64,000 nucleotides of DNA from Lachnospiraceae bacterium (GCA_009780115.1 WRAQ01000008.1:17711-81710), one strand, 5' to 3'; counted from the first letter of the stretch, positions 17,201-25,556 are shown. Notes: generated by a model from the sequence alone, not told the origin. Program-made: numbers and translations.

Positions 17201-17832
17201 TTAAGGATGATATTAAGAAACTTGGCGATGTAAATGTAAATGCAATTGAAGATTACAAAAATGTGCTTGAGCGTTATACTTTCCTAAAAACTCAATATGA
17301 TGATTTGATTGAAGCGGAAAAAACTTTAAATGACATTATTGCCGAGCTTGATACGGCAATGCGCCGTCAGTTTAACGAGAAGTTTGCGGAAATCGGCCGC
17401 GAATTTGATAAGGTATTTAAAGAATTATTCGGCGGCGGTAAGGGAACCTTAGAACTAATGGAGGATGAAGATATTCTCGTAGCGGGTATCCGGATTATTG
17501 CCCAGCCGCCGGGCAAAAAACTACAAAACATGATGCAGCTTTCCGGCGGTGAAAAAGCTTTAACTGCGATTGCCCTATTATTTGCAATCCAAAACTTAAA
17601 ACCATCCCCGTTTTGTTTATTGGATGAAATAGAAGCCGCCCTTGATGAAAGTAATGTCGGCCGTTTTGCCCGTTACTTACATAAATTGGCAAAAAACACC
17701 CAATTTATCGTGATTACCCACCGCCGTGGAACGATGGAAAAAGCTGACCGGCTCTATGGCATCACTATGCAGGAAAAAGGAGTCTCCACGCTGGTAAGCG
17801 TGAAACTTGTGGAGAAAGATTTAGATGACTGA
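14254..17832 (+). CDS. smc: Chromosome segregation protein SMC
   Basis: The SMC ATPase that, with ScpA/ScpB, compacts and aligns chromosome arms. 1192 residues, normal length. Walker A is GPNGSGKSNVADAVRWVLGE near residue 32. Coiled coils run from about 165 to 500 and 680 to 1020, with a hinge between (GIIGVVADIIKVDRKYETAI to VPGGAISGGTFKNSSS). The signature motif LSGGEKALTAIALLFAIQ and Walker B CLLDEIEAALDES are at the C-terminus. It overlaps ftsY by 8 nt, so the two are translated together. No missing motif was seen. Confidence 0.97.
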   Translation: MYLKRIEIQGFKSFANRINFKFHNGITGIVGPNGSGKSNVADAVRWVLGEQRIKQLRGASMQDVIFSGTEMRKQLSYAYVAITLDNSDNELPIGYDEVTVARRIYRSGESEYLLNGTPCRLKDISEIFYDTGIGKEGYSIIGQGQIDKILSSKPEDRRELFDEAAGIVKFKRRKNAAQKKLEDEKVNLIRIGDIIIELEKQTGPLEKQAEIAKVYLRKKEELKNLDIDIFLLEHNRLTDLIKSAGEKLTLAGGELTETSARYEKIKVEYEEIDEQLQKLEETIQKERDDLNDTGLKRGKLEGEINVLKEQINASRNNEEHLNQRARSVQSEIDIKNIDREAIIADKKIIDLQATEIADVRNEARENLKITQTKNEELNNKIEDGKNNIIEALNLRATIKSKIGRYDTMLEQITIRKAELNSRLIQAKSDEVEQETEIVKLQKEFEDINELIRNLNNKQTDVEEKLFLLREELAGKDRLLRDTQVKYHQEKSKLEALNNLTERYEGYGGAVKRIMEEKKSERGIIGVVADIIKVDRKYETAIEIALGGHIQNIVTEDEETAKRLISLLKKQKGGRATFLPLTSLVNIQKFSHPEALKENGVIGLADKLVKTAARYETVAQSMLGRILVVDNVDNAVRIARKYDYGIRMVTLDGELLVPGGAISGGTFKNSSSLLSRHRETEEAEIKIKKHLADIDELMKGIEDVKTNRNRLRLQLEETKNELQSKFIEQNTARLNVIKATEKKEAALAGSAALITEEGEIAGQIKEIDKAKEAILLELSASEVLEKKLEAEIRTYQTELETGREEESLRLLAVSEQEVKVEKLLQQQGFHQQNIERIDGEITRMEGELLEIRTGLAKNKEDVRIKEENIAEIEKTIIASHALQDNTKQNLEEDILKKEELTARQKNFFGERESLSERISALDKEVYRLGSQKERLEEQIAAQIHYMWEEYEITLSMVAKLTEEQAERGETKSETGVMKRQISGLKDDIKKLGDVNVNAIEDYKNVLERYTFLKTQYDDLIEAEKTLNDIIAELDTAMRRQFNEKFAEIGREFDKVFKELFGGGKGTLELMEDEDILVAGIRIIAQPPGKKLQNMMQLSGGEKALTAIALLFAIQNLKPSPFCLLDEIEAALDESNVGRFARYLHKLAKNTQFIVITHRRGTMEKADRLYGITMQEKGVSTLVSVKLVEKDLDD

Positions 17833-18769
17833 AAAAACTAAGAAAACATTTTTTGGCCGGCTCAAAGAGGGCCTTACCAAAACAAGAAATAACATCGTTA
17901 GCGGAATAGACTCTGTTTTCAACGGCTTTTCCCAAATCGACGAAGATTTTTATGAAGAACTTTTAGAAATTCTCATCATTGGCGATATCGGGATTAATGC
18001 TGCCGGGCAAATTATTGAAAAACTGAAAAAGCAAGTCCGCGAAAAACATATCAAAGAACCTGAAGGATGCAAACAACTTTTAATTGATAGTATTAAGGAA
18101 TTAATGAGCGGTGAAACAGCCGCTTATGAATTTGAAAATAAGCAATCCGTAATTCTCGTAATCGGCGTAAATGGTGTTGGCAAGACAACGACGATTGGCA
18201 AGATTGCTTCACTATTAAATGAACAGGGTAAAAAAGTCATCCTTGCCGCAGCCGATACTTTCCGGGCGGCGGCCGGCGAACAGCTTGAGGCCTGGGCAGA
18301 GCGTTCCGGGGCAGCATTAATAAGCGGTTCCGAGGGCGCAGACCCGGCCAGCGTTATATATGATGCTGTGAATGCCTGCAAAGCAAGAAAAGCCGATGTA
18401 TTAATTTGCGATACAGCCGGCCGCCTTCACAACAAAAAAAATCTGATGGAAGAGCTTAAGAAAATTAACCGGATTATCGAAAAAGAATTTCCCGGTGTTC
18501 ACCGCGAGAATTTGCTCGTGCTTGATGGAACTACCGGCCAGAATGCCCTGAACCAGGCCCGCGAATTTGGCGAGGTGGCCGAACTTAGCGGTTTAATTCT
18601 GACAAAACTAGACGGGACAGCCAAAGGCGGAATTGCCATCGCAATTCAATCCGAACTAAACATTCCGGTTAAATATATCGGAGTCGGCGAAAAAATTACC
18701 GACCTGCAGAAATTTAACCCCAACGAGTTCGTCGATGCCTTATTTAATGTAGAGGTTTATGATGAGTGA
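17825..18769 (+). CDS. ftsY: Signal recognition particle receptor FtsY
   Basis: The SRP receptor GTPase that docks ribosome-nascent-chain complexes at the membrane. 314 residues, the short form with little of the acidic A domain. NG domain motifs: GVNGVGKTTTIGKIASLL (G1), AAADTFRAAAGEQLEAWAER, ICDTAGRLHNKKNLMEELKK (G3), ILTKLDGTAKGGIAIAI (G4) and VGEKITDLQKFNPNEFVDAL (C-terminus). It starts inside smc. A folded repeat element begins 4 nt after the stop. Confidence 0.96.
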   Translation: MTEKTKKTFFGRLKEGLTKTRNNIVSGIDSVFNGFSQIDEDFYEELLEILIIGDIGINAAGQIIEKLKKQVREKHIKEPEGCKQLLIDSIKELMSGETAAYEFENKQSVILVIGVNGVGKTTTIGKIASLLNEQGKKVILAAADTFRAAAGEQLEAWAERSGAALISGSEGADPASVIYDAVNACKARKADVLICDTAGRLHNKKNLMEELKKINRIIEKEFPGVHRENLLVLDGTTGQNALNQAREFGEVAELSGLILTKLDGTAKGGIAIAIQSELNIPVKYIGVGEKITDLQKFNPNEFVDALFNVEVYDE

Positions 18770-18772
18770 GAC

Positions 18773-18871
18773 AGATAATATATCTCGCAGGAGCCTTAGG
18801 CCGCCCTCTTCCCGAATGAAAACTTTTATCTTACACCAATTAGGCCGTAGTGACGGAGAGATATACTATCT
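18773..18871 (+). repeat. TTAGGC structured element, copy 1 (before ilvA)
   Basis: Outer stem AGATAATATATCTC (18773-18786) pairs with GAGATATACTATCT (18858-18871), 13 of 14 pairs. Inside lie two conserved blocks, CCTTAGGCCGCC and CCAATTAGGCCGTAGTGACG, separated by a variable AT-rich region. Copies at 30662-30757 and 49812-49910 keep the blocks while the stem sequence differs. The ilvA ATG follows 25 nt later with GGAG between. No known riboswitch consensus was recognised. Confidence 0.65.
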
Positions 18872-18896
18872 GACTCGCGGATTATAGGAGAAAAAA

Positions 18897-20126
18897 ATGC
18901 AAAGTAACGAATCATACCTAACCCTTGAAAGCTTCGAAGAAGCTTCCCAAGCCGTCAAACAAGTAATCCAGGAAACCAAACTCATTTACAGCGAATACTT
19001 AAGCCAGCAAACCGGCGCAAAAATATATTTAAAACCCGAAAACATGCAGTTTACCGGTGCATACAAATTGCGGGGCGCTTATTACAAAATCAGTACCCTG
19101 ACTGAAGAAGAGCGCAACCGTGGTTTGATTACCGCTTCGGCGGGAAACCATGCCCAGGGTGTTGCTTATGCGGCGCAAAGATATGGCGTGAAGGCAGTTA
19201 TCGTGATGCCGACGACAACCCCGCTTATCAAAGTAAACCGTACCAAAAGTATGGGCGCGGAAGTTATTCTTGCCGGTGACATGTATGATGAATCATGCCA
19301 AACGGCACTAAAACTTGCTAAGGAAAAAGGCTATACCTTTATCCATCCTTTTGATGATTTGGCCGTAGCAACCGGGCAAGGCACGATTATGATGGAAATT
19401 TATAAAGAATTGCCGCTTGTTGATTTTATTCTCGTCCCGATAGGCGGCGGCGGGCTTGCTGCCGGGATATCAGTCTTAGCCAAAATGCTGAATCCGAAAA
19501 TCAAGATTATTGGTATTGAGCCGGCCGGCGCAAATTGTCTGCAGGAATCACTTAAAGCCGGTGAAGTTGTTTCAATCACCGATGTAAATACGATTGCCGA
19601 CGGCACCGCGGTAAGAACACCGGGTTCGGTTATCTTTCCTTATATCAAAGAAAACCTTGATGAAATTATTACAATTGAAGATGAAGAATTGGTCGCCGCT
19701 TTTCTTGATATGGTCGAAAACCACAAGATGGTAGTCGAAAATTCCGGCTTGCTTGCCGTTGCCGCACTTAAGCATCTTCCGGTTAAAGATAAACGTGTTG
19801 TTGCGATTCTTAGCGGCGGAAATATGGATGTTATTACAATGTCTTCCGTTGTTCAGCGCGGGTTGATTATCCGCGACCGGATTTTCACGGTTTCGGTTCT
19901 TCTTCCCGACAAACCCGGCGAACTTACCCGTGTATCCGGTGTCATCGCGGGACAGAATGGAAACGTTATCAAGCTTGAACACAACCAGTTCGTTTCAATT
20001 AACCGAAATGCGGCTGTTGAATTGCGGATTACCCTGGAAGCCTTTGGTTCGGAACACAAGAATGAAATCATCACTACCCTTGAAAACGAAGGCTACCGCC
20101 CCCGGGTGGTACGGACGAATATATGA
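18897..20126 (+). CDS. ilvA: Threonine ammonia-lyase (threonine dehydratase)
   Basis: Deaminates threonine to 2-oxobutanoate, the first step toward isoleucine or a catabolic route. 409 residues. The PLP lysine lies in FTGAYKLRGAYYKI, the phosphate-binding loop is PIGGGGLAAGISVLAKM, and SAGNHAQGVAYAAQRYGVKA is also typical. A single ACT-like domain closes the protein (VSVLLPDKPGELTRVSGVIA). This length and single regulatory domain match the clostridial/TdcB-like class rather than the two-ACT enterobacterial IlvA, so a degradative role is possible. No other ilv genes are nearby. The structured element before it may regulate it. Confidence 0.9.
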   Translation: MQSNESYLTLESFEEASQAVKQVIQETKLIYSEYLSQQTGAKIYLKPENMQFTGAYKLRGAYYKISTLTEEERNRGLITASAGNHAQGVAYAAQRYGVKAVIVMPTTTPLIKVNRTKSMGAEVILAGDMYDESCQTALKLAKEKGYTFIHPFDDLAVATGQGTIMMEIYKELPLVDFILVPIGGGGLAAGISVLAKMLNPKIKIIGIEPAGANCLQESLKAGEVVSITDVNTIADGTAVRTPGSVIFPYIKENLDEIITIEDEELVAAFLDMVENHKMVVENSGLLAVAALKHLPVKDKRVVAILSGGNMDVITMSSVVQRGLIIRDRIFTVSVLLPDKPGELTRVSGVIAGQNGNVIKLEHNQFVSINRNAAVELRITLEAFGSEHKNEIITTLENEGYRPRVVRTNI

Positions 20127-20148
20127 TATTAACAGATGCGATTTACTA

Positions 20149-20199
20149 GTTACTAAGGTTACTAAGTAATTACATTAACAAAATAAAATCGGGTATACT
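20149..20199 (+). promoter_or_regulatory. Tandem 9-bp repeat and promoter before the nitrilase-fold gene
   Basis: GTTACTAAG occurs twice in tandem (20149-20166). It is followed by TTACAT (20170-20175), an 18-nt spacer and TATACT (20194-20199), 40 nt before the ATG at 20240. The repeat could be an operator adjoining the -35 box. Confidence 0.45.
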
Positions 20200-20239
20200 A
20201 TAGCTATCAATATCATTTTACATAAGGGGTGTTAATAAA

Positions 20240-21763
20240 ATGCTAAAGGAATTTATCTCGTTTATAGATACAACTGAATCTATTTATGATCTTATTGCAT
20301 ATTGCTATGATTCCATATATTCCATTGTAGATAACGAAGAGTTATTTCTTGCCGAATATATCGATAAAGCATCAGCTGCTATTTCAGATATCGTGATATC
20401 TAGCGGTATAACTAATCCCAATTGTAATATATTAGATAATCTATCGGCTTCTATTTTTGATATGCTTAGAAATATGATGCCAAATCCTTATTCTAATTAT
20501 GCTAATTTCTTGCGTGAGTTACTAAGAAGGATGAAGAATATTGAACTGGCAGATTATCAAAATGCTGATTATAATAATATGACAATTCCTTATATAATAC
20601 TACAAACAATTGATAGCTATTTGCCTTCATATAATTTTACAGAAAAAACAGGTCCAAAAGGAAATTATCTGAATTATAATACGCTAGTATATCTTGCAGA
20701 TAATGATACTTTGATTTTTGATACATCTGATAAATTAAAGTTTCGTGAAAAAGTACATGCATGCAAAATAACAGAAAGTTTTAATAACATAAGATTAGTA
20801 CATAAAAGTAAATTGAAAAGGGGAGCCGGTATACCCAATATAAAAACCATTAGCATAGAAAATGAAATGCTTAATATAGCGATTAAAGATAAACAGGAGT
20901 TATCATTTGCTTTTATTCCATATTCTAATTTACGAGAATTTGATTTCGTTAACTCTGTAGGAACTTCCTTTACAATAAGTTATCGAAATACTGATGAAGA
21001 GATAATGAAAAAAAGATGTCAAACATTACTTGATGCGGCTATTTGCTCAAATGCAAATATCATTGTTTTTCCGGAATACATCGTATCTAAAAATATGATT
21101 ATTGAAATTAGATGTATATTAAAGCAGAAAAATATTGAAAAACCGAAAAGCTTAGATAGTCTAATGATGGTAATTGCTGGCTCTACGTGGGATGAAAGTA
21201 ATAATAATATCTTATATATTATAGATCGATTTGGCGAAGTGGTTGGGGAATATTATAAATACTCTAAATTTGCTAAGTTTTCTAAACCGAATTTTTCGCA
21301 TGGAGTTTTTGAGCTTTGTGAAAAATTAACAATGCCGGGAAAAAAATGCACTCTTATTAACATTAATGGAGTCGGACATGTTTTGCCAGCCATTTGCCGT
21401 GATGTTATTGACGAAGATTATACCAGCTCTTTGGCGGAATTTTTTCACCCTTCGATGGTAATCATTCCCGCGTGGAGTAAGTCAATAGCATCTTTTCATG
21501 AAAGAATAAAGTCTTTCGCTAATAGGTTTTACACAAGTTCATTTGTTTGCAATAGTTGTCAAGCTAAGGGAGAATTTTCAAGTTGTGCCTGTATTCCTAT
21601 AAAACCAAACACGGTAATTGAGGGTAAAATAGTTAGTATTAACGTAAAAGAATGTAAGAAAAATTGTGAAAAAAAGGGATGTATTTTTCTATTGAAAGTG
21701 AATTATAATAGAGAATGCATTGAAAGCGGAAATCCGATAGAATGGGAGCAAATTAGGTGTTGA
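20240..21763 (+). CDS. Nitrilase-superfamily domain protein with unknown N-terminal region
   Basis: 507 residues. Residues 1-230 are alpha-helical and unrecognised. From about 240 to 460 the carbon-nitrogen hydrolase triad appears in order: Glu in IIVFPEYIVS (about 279), Lys in YYKYSKFAKF (about 339) and Cys in LPAICRDVID (about 387), with VIAGSTWDES between. Such enzymes cleave amide or nitrile bonds or act as amidases. The C-terminus is cysteine-rich (VCNSCQAKGEFSSCACIPI, KECKKNCEKKGC) and may bind zinc, which is unusual. It is AT-rich and begins a three-gene cassette with a winged-helix protein and a DUF1828-like protein. Substrate and role are unknown; a defence or stress role is speculative. 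Confidence 0.65.
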   Translation: MLKEFISFIDTTESIYDLIAYCYDSIYSIVDNEELFLAEYIDKASAAISDIVISSGITNPNCNILDNLSASIFDMLRNMMPNPYSNYANFLRELLRRMKNIELADYQNADYNNMTIPYIILQTIDSYLPSYNFTEKTGPKGNYLNYNTLVYLADNDTLIFDTSDKLKFREKVHACKITESFNNIRLVHKSKLKRGAGIPNIKTISIENEMLNIAIKDKQELSFAFIPYSNLREFDFVNSVGTSFTISYRNTDEEIMKKRCQTLLDAAICSNANIIVFPEYIVSKNMIIEIRCILKQKNIEKPKSLDSLMMVIAGSTWDESNNNILYIIDRFGEVVGEYYKYSKFAKFSKPNFSHGVFELCEKLTMPGKKCTLININGVGHVLPAICRDVIDEDYTSSLAEFFHPSMVIIPAWSKSIASFHERIKSFANRFYTSSFVCNSCQAKGEFSSCACIPIKPNTVIEGKIVSINVKECKKNCEKKGCIFLLKVNYNRECIESGNPIEWEQIRC

Positions 21764-21821
21764 TTTTTAGATAAAGCTTTGATACAATATAAAATGACTA
21801 AACAGTTTATAAACGGTTTAG
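21760..21821 (+). promoter_or_regulatory. Promoter and palindromic operator before the winged-helix gene
   Basis: TTGATT (21760-21765, overlapping the upstream stop codon), 17-nt spacer, TACAAT (21783-21788). At the expected start site lies a 24-bp near-perfect palindrome (21798-21821, CTAAAC-A-GTTTATAAAC-G-GTTTAG, two non-matching positions). Its place suggests autorepression by the winged-helix protein encoded next. Confidence 0.6.
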
Positions 21822-21840
21822 AGAAAAGGTGTTAATAAAA

Positions 21841-22584
21841 ATGCTATCTTATATATCAGAATCAATTTTTAACAATCTATTGATGGATAAAGAAATACCA
21901 GATGAGGTTATTATTAATCTTATCTCAGAAATTCATTTGCATACAAAAACTAATTCATTTAAGAAAATGCCGGATAGTTTTTATAGGTTAGCTGAGTATA
22001 TAAGCAATAAAATACAATCAGACTATTTTGGTGAGTATTCTGCACATTTGGGTTTAACATACGGGAAATTATGGTCAATTAATAAGTTTGTTAAAATAGC
22101 TGAAAAGGAAGACTTATTAAAATTTTCAATTGATGATGATGCAAAGTTATATCATAAAAGATATCATATTTTTAAAATGATAAAAGAAAAAAGTAATATT
22201 GGTGGTATTGCACAAAATGACTTGGCAAAAGTAGCAGATATGTCAGCATCAGCATTTTCACAATTTATTGGTAAATTTGAAAATGGTAAGTATTTTATTT
22301 CGCGGCAATTAGGAAGAAATAAATTTTACTACATTACGGATAATGGTAAAATATTGTTAGAAAAAATGGAAAGATTAATAAATGCTGATAGGCAAGAGTC
22401 AAAAAAAAGAGTTGCGAAAGATTTTCAGTTATCACCGAAAATTGTCAACGGCATATCCAATAATGAAATTCAAAGCGTTAATGAGCGAGGTTTTGAGACG
22501 AATAAAGCAAATCGATTTAAAGGATTAGCCCAAGCTTGCCGTTATGAAAAATATAAAGAATTGAGAGGGAGAAGGAGTGGATAA
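21841..22584 (+). CDS. Winged-helix regulator-like protein
   Basis: About 247 residues. The middle (about 105-185) reads as a winged helix: IGGIAQNDLAKVADMSASAF with the recognition region SQFIGKFENGKYFISRQ and wing YYITDNGKILLEKMERL, similar in pattern to MarR/PadR-type domains. The N-terminus is helical and the C-terminus is basic. ATG 21841 follows AAAAGG; the longer GTG frame at 21829 overlaps that site. The leader GTGTTAATAAAATGCTA is almost the same as that of the nitrilase-fold gene, as if copied. It overlaps the next gene by 8 nt. Probably a cassette regulator. Confidence 0.55.
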   Translation: MLSYISESIFNNLLMDKEIPDEVIINLISEIHLHTKTNSFKKMPDSFYRLAEYISNKIQSDYFGEYSAHLGLTYGKLWSINKFVKIAEKEDLLKFSIDDDAKLYHKRYHIFKMIKEKSNIGGIAQNDLAKVADMSASAFSQFIGKFENGKYFISRQLGRNKFYYITDNGKILLEKMERLINADRQESKKRVAKDFQLSPKIVNGISNNEIQSVNERGFETNKANRFKGLAQACRYEKYKELRGRRSG

Positions 22585-23677
22585 AGAAGCATTATTATAT
22601 CAAATAAGAGCAGCGAAAGGTCAGGATGATTGTTTTTCGTTCTGCAGGGTCATGTATCAATACTTATTAAAACAAGTACCGGATGAAAAACCAGAGGTAT
22701 TGGCGTGGTTTTTCAAAACGGCATTTGATGATTATGGATTTAAAAAAGAAGTTCTTTTATCAGATAAACTAGAAAACCAGCTTAATGATTATTCATTCAA
22801 ATATGAAAAGCTTATTTGGGGATTAATAAATTATTATTCAGTAAAGGGATATACTGAAAGGGAATATTATAATAGCTTATGGAATAGTATTGAAATACTT
22901 TTGCCGAATATCACGGAAGAAGAAAAAGTTTATTGTTTATACAAAATTCTTTGGAATATTCAAACTCCATATTATGCATTACCGGTTAGTATGCAATTAT
23001 CGAATATACAATTTTCAGAAATTCTTGACGATATTTCTTTAGCTATTAAACATTTAGATTACGCATTTAAGCTTTCGGGTGGGCGAGTGACTAAAACAGG
23101 GCTTGCTTCTCATATGGTATATTTATTGGATAAATTAGATACAGTTGAGCAGAAGTCTGTTTTATTAGTTTACTACGAAAACCGTTTGGAGAAACTCTGG
23201 AAAAAAGATGAGGAGATTAAAACCGGAAGTTCTTCGCAAATAGATAAAAAACCTAGTGAGCCGATTGGCTTCCTTGACAAAAGTATAACTGCTGTTTGGA
23301 CAAATAACGACCCATGCAATGATGAAGTGTCTGTTAAGGTCGAAGAGTTGGCATTTTATAAGTACCCGACCATAAATAATGACGAATATTATTTTTTACT
23401 AATAAAAAAAGGAGAAGATGTTTTCATTTCAGACCAAGGGAAGACTTACGAGCAGTTGGATAAAATTTTTGTGTTGAAAGAACCAGATGTAATTAAAAAT
23501 TTGGTTGCTATTTTAAAGCAATATGGAGTGCAAAAGCAAGGGAAAGAGTTTGTTCTTAAAATTGATAATTGGGATGGAAACCTAAATGAAGATGAGAATG
23601 AAAGCTTAAGAAAAGGAAAACTATCCTTATTTTCCTGTGTTTCGTTTATGTTGAATATGAAAATATTTTATGAATAA
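22577..23677 (+). CDS. DUF1828-like protein, third gene of the cassette
   Basis: 366 residues from a GTG start behind GGGAG, coupled to the previous gene by overlap. The N-terminal two thirds are helical (FCRVMYQYLLKQVPDE, YTEREYYNSLWNSIEILLPN) with no recognised family. The C-terminal 120 residues, around EDVFISDQGKTYEQLDKIFV and KNLVAILKQYGVQKQGKEFV, resemble the DUF1828 fold found in restriction- and phage-associated proteins. That resemblance is by eye and moderate. The gene is AT-rich like its two partners and unlike ilvA. Confidence 0.5.
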   Translation: MDKEALLYQIRAAKGQDDCFSFCRVMYQYLLKQVPDEKPEVLAWFFKTAFDDYGFKKEVLLSDKLENQLNDYSFKYEKLIWGLINYYSVKGYTEREYYNSLWNSIEILLPNITEEEKVYCLYKILWNIQTPYYALPVSMQLSNIQFSEILDDISLAIKHLDYAFKLSGGRVTKTGLASHMVYLLDKLDTVEQKSVLLVYYENRLEKLWKKDEEIKTGSSSQIDKKPSEPIGFLDKSITAVWTNNDPCNDEVSVKVEELAFYKYPTINNDEYYFLLIKKGEDVFISDQGKTYEQLDKIFVLKEPDVIKNLVAILKQYGVQKQGKEFVLKIDNWDGNLNEDENESLRKGKLSLFSCVSFMLNMKIFYE

Positions 23678-23728
23678 AAGAGAAAAAATAGTATGTAGTT
23701 GTTATTTTGGCGAAATTCCATAAATATT

Positions 23729-24080
23729 TTACCCCCACGAAAGCCCCTGTTTTTTCTTGGCCATTTTTTCCTCATACAAAACCGAGTCAGCACTTAGCAT
23801 TGCATCATCGAAACACTTATTTGACGAATGCTCAAGAACAACACTGCCGATACTGGCAAGAACCTGATAGGGATGATGATTTTCGCGATTGTATTCGTCA
23901 ATTTTCGCCCGGATTCTTTGTTCAACAAACTTGACATTTTCTTTTGCTTTTACTGAAGAGAAAACGACAAATTCATCACCGCCGATTCGGCCGACGATGT
24001 CCTCACCCCGCAAAACCTGCTTAAGTATCCCGGCAAAAGCGGAGATAGCTTTATCACCTTCTTTATGCCCATAGGCATCA
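23729..24080 (-). pseudogene. Truncated 3' copy of the diguanylate cyclase gene
   Basis: Encodes the last 115 or so residues of the protein at 27813-30038, including the GGDEF motif (RIGGDEFVVFSS), with only about a dozen base differences and no gaps (constant offset of 4084 bp). Homology stops at about 24080, right beside the perfect palindrome at 24096. There is no start codon or N-terminal domain in register, so it is a non-functional fragment produced by duplication. Confidence 0.85.
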
Positions 24081-24095
24081 TAAAATATAATATAT

Positions 24096-24151
24096 AAAAG
24101 TACATATCGCAGTTGGAAAGAAATTTCTTTCCAACTGCGATATGTACTTTT
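24096..24151. repeat. Perfect 56-bp palindrome
   Basis: 28-nt arms with no loop: the left arm runs AAAAGTACATATCGCAGTTG then GAAAGAAA, and the right arm is its exact complement. The A-tract before and T-tract after would make a bidirectional terminator. The copy at 54683-54738 differs at two paired positions; a diverged copy is at 6202-6246. Spacing and symmetry suggest a palindromic repeat family rather than a gene-specific site. Confidence 0.85.
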
Positions 24152-24190
24152 TGTGTTAACTGTGATAGGATTTTTTAGGAGAAAATATAA

Positions 24191-25113
24191 ATGAAAAAAA
24201 GCAAAAAAATGAATTATGGCACACAAGATATAATTGACAAAATAGCTCAAATTTTGACAGAAAAATTAAATATAAATTCATTACCGACGATACATATCCG
24301 GATAAATTTAGAAAAGTTATTATCGACAACATAAGTTTAGCTATCCGCAAGAAAAAAGAAATAATATGTATATTAGAATTAAAGGAAGAAGAATTAATAT
24401 CGCTCAAAGAAGAGAGCAAAGATAATAATATTGAATTTTATTACTCTCCAGAACATATTGAAAAATTTAAAATTCCCGAAATGATTAAAAAAATTTATAC
24501 CCCAAGTAAGCCAATCATTTTTGTCGGGGAAATGACAGAGGGATTAGATGCTTTTGAGATTGTGTTAGGTATGACTGATTTTTTTAGGAAAGAGGGATAT
24601 AAAACAGTTACATTAACAGAGAAACCATATCATAGCTTATTAAATATAAATTCTATACCTGATTTTATACGGCATCATGATATGGATGAAAATAACAAAG
24701 TTTATGCCTTTAATCAATTGGTAAAACAACTTGAGGAAAAGGAAAATCCAAATATCATTATTGTTCAGCTCCCTGGGGCCCTTATGAGATTTAACGATAA
24801 ATTGACGGCCGGTTTTGGTATCATTCCCTATTTGATAAGCTTGGCCGTTCAGGCAGAATGTATGGTGGTAAGTACTTTCTATGATACAATGAACCCGGCT
24901 TTTTATGAAACATTGAGTGAAAGGTTTGAGCATCAACTTGGAGTTGGTATCAATGCATTATGTATTTCTAATGTTTTTATTGATGTACCGGACTCTATGG
25001 AGAACAATAGTTTTTCATATTTACGTGTAGAACAGGAAAAAGTGGATAAAGAGGTATTTGAACTCAATCAGAATAGTGAAATACCGAATTTGAAGATATG
25101 TGTAAACGTATAA
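24191..25113 (+). pseudogene. Peptide maturation system protein (TIGR04066-like), frameshifted
   Basis: ATG 24191 opens MKKSKKMNYGTQDIIDKIAQ but stops after 47 codons. The correct continuation (KYKFITDDTYPDKFRKVIID, then SKPIIFVGEMTEGLDAFEIV and PNIIIVQLPGALMRFNDKL) is in another frame and open to 25113. Adding one A to the five-A run at 24261-24265 joins them into about 307 residues. The body resembles the TIGR04066 proteins that accompany CLI_3235-type cysteine-rich peptides in clostridia. No radical SAM partner lies here. Either a decayed gene, a slippage site, or a homopolymer read error; ATG 24481 gives an intact 210-residue C-terminal ORF. Confidence 0.6.
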
Positions 25114-25191
25114 TTATGCTATTGAAATAAATTTGATTAATGATAGCAGTTTACTCAACAATATTAAAATCAAAGCTAAGAAAGGAGTAAG

Positions 25192-25398
25192 ATGATGAGA
25201 AGTTTTAATAAAAAAGCAAACCGAAAAATGCGCTCTATTCAAGCATTTTCTTGTTCATGTGGTGCTGCTTGTAGAATAATGTGTAATTGTTATCCCCCCT
25301 GTAATACATCTCCGCAGGTAAGTTCATCAGCAGGCGGGTCGCATAATCAACAAGTGACTAATAGTACTCAGGGTTCAGTTTCAACGTTTCCGTTTTAA
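25192..25398 (+). CDS. Cysteine-rich peptide precursor, CLI_3235-like
   Basis: 68 residues. A basic leader (RSFNKKANRKMRSIQAF) is followed by a core SCSCGAACRIMCNCYPPCN with six cysteines and a Ser/Gly/Gln-rich tail. The layout (lysine-rich leader, AFSC junction, close-set cysteines) matches CLI_3235-class bacteriocin-like precursors as I know them, and the preceding gene resembles their maturation protein. AAAGGAG lies before ATG 25192/25195. A terminator follows at 25461. No maturase is adjacent, so the locus may be orphaned or served in trans by the radical SAM enzyme at 34720. Confidence 0.6.
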   Translation: MMRSFNKKANRKMRSIQAFSCSCGAACRIMCNCYPPCNTSPQVSSSAGGSHNQQVTNSTQGSVSTFPF

Positions 25399-25460
25399 TA
25401 ATTAAATAGTGTAAGTCAAAACATAAAATTGAGAAATGAAATCATATTGTTGGGTTGACA

Positions 25461-25513
25461 AAGTAAGGCTACCATGGTACTTGTTAATAATAAATCATGG
25501 TAGCTTACTTTTT
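25461..25513 (+). terminator. Terminator after the cysteine-rich peptide gene
   Basis: Arms AAGTAAGGCTACCATG (25461-25476) and CATGGTAGCTTACTT (25496-25510) with one bulge, followed by T residues. It separates the peptide gene from the lipoprotein gene and argues against an early start for the latter. Confidence 0.8.
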
Positions 25514-25556
25514 CATTTATAGGCCATATAAATTATTAGGATTTGAAGGGGTTGCA

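Noticed and set aside
19572..19982. 136-codon minus-strand ORF within ilvA
   Set aside because: Shadow of a well-conserved gene on the other strand; repetitive low-complexity translation.
24081..24250. Minus-strand extension of the GGDEF fragment to a start at 24250
   Set aside because: The added residues run through the palindrome and the 5' end of the next gene and have no likeness to the full-length protein.
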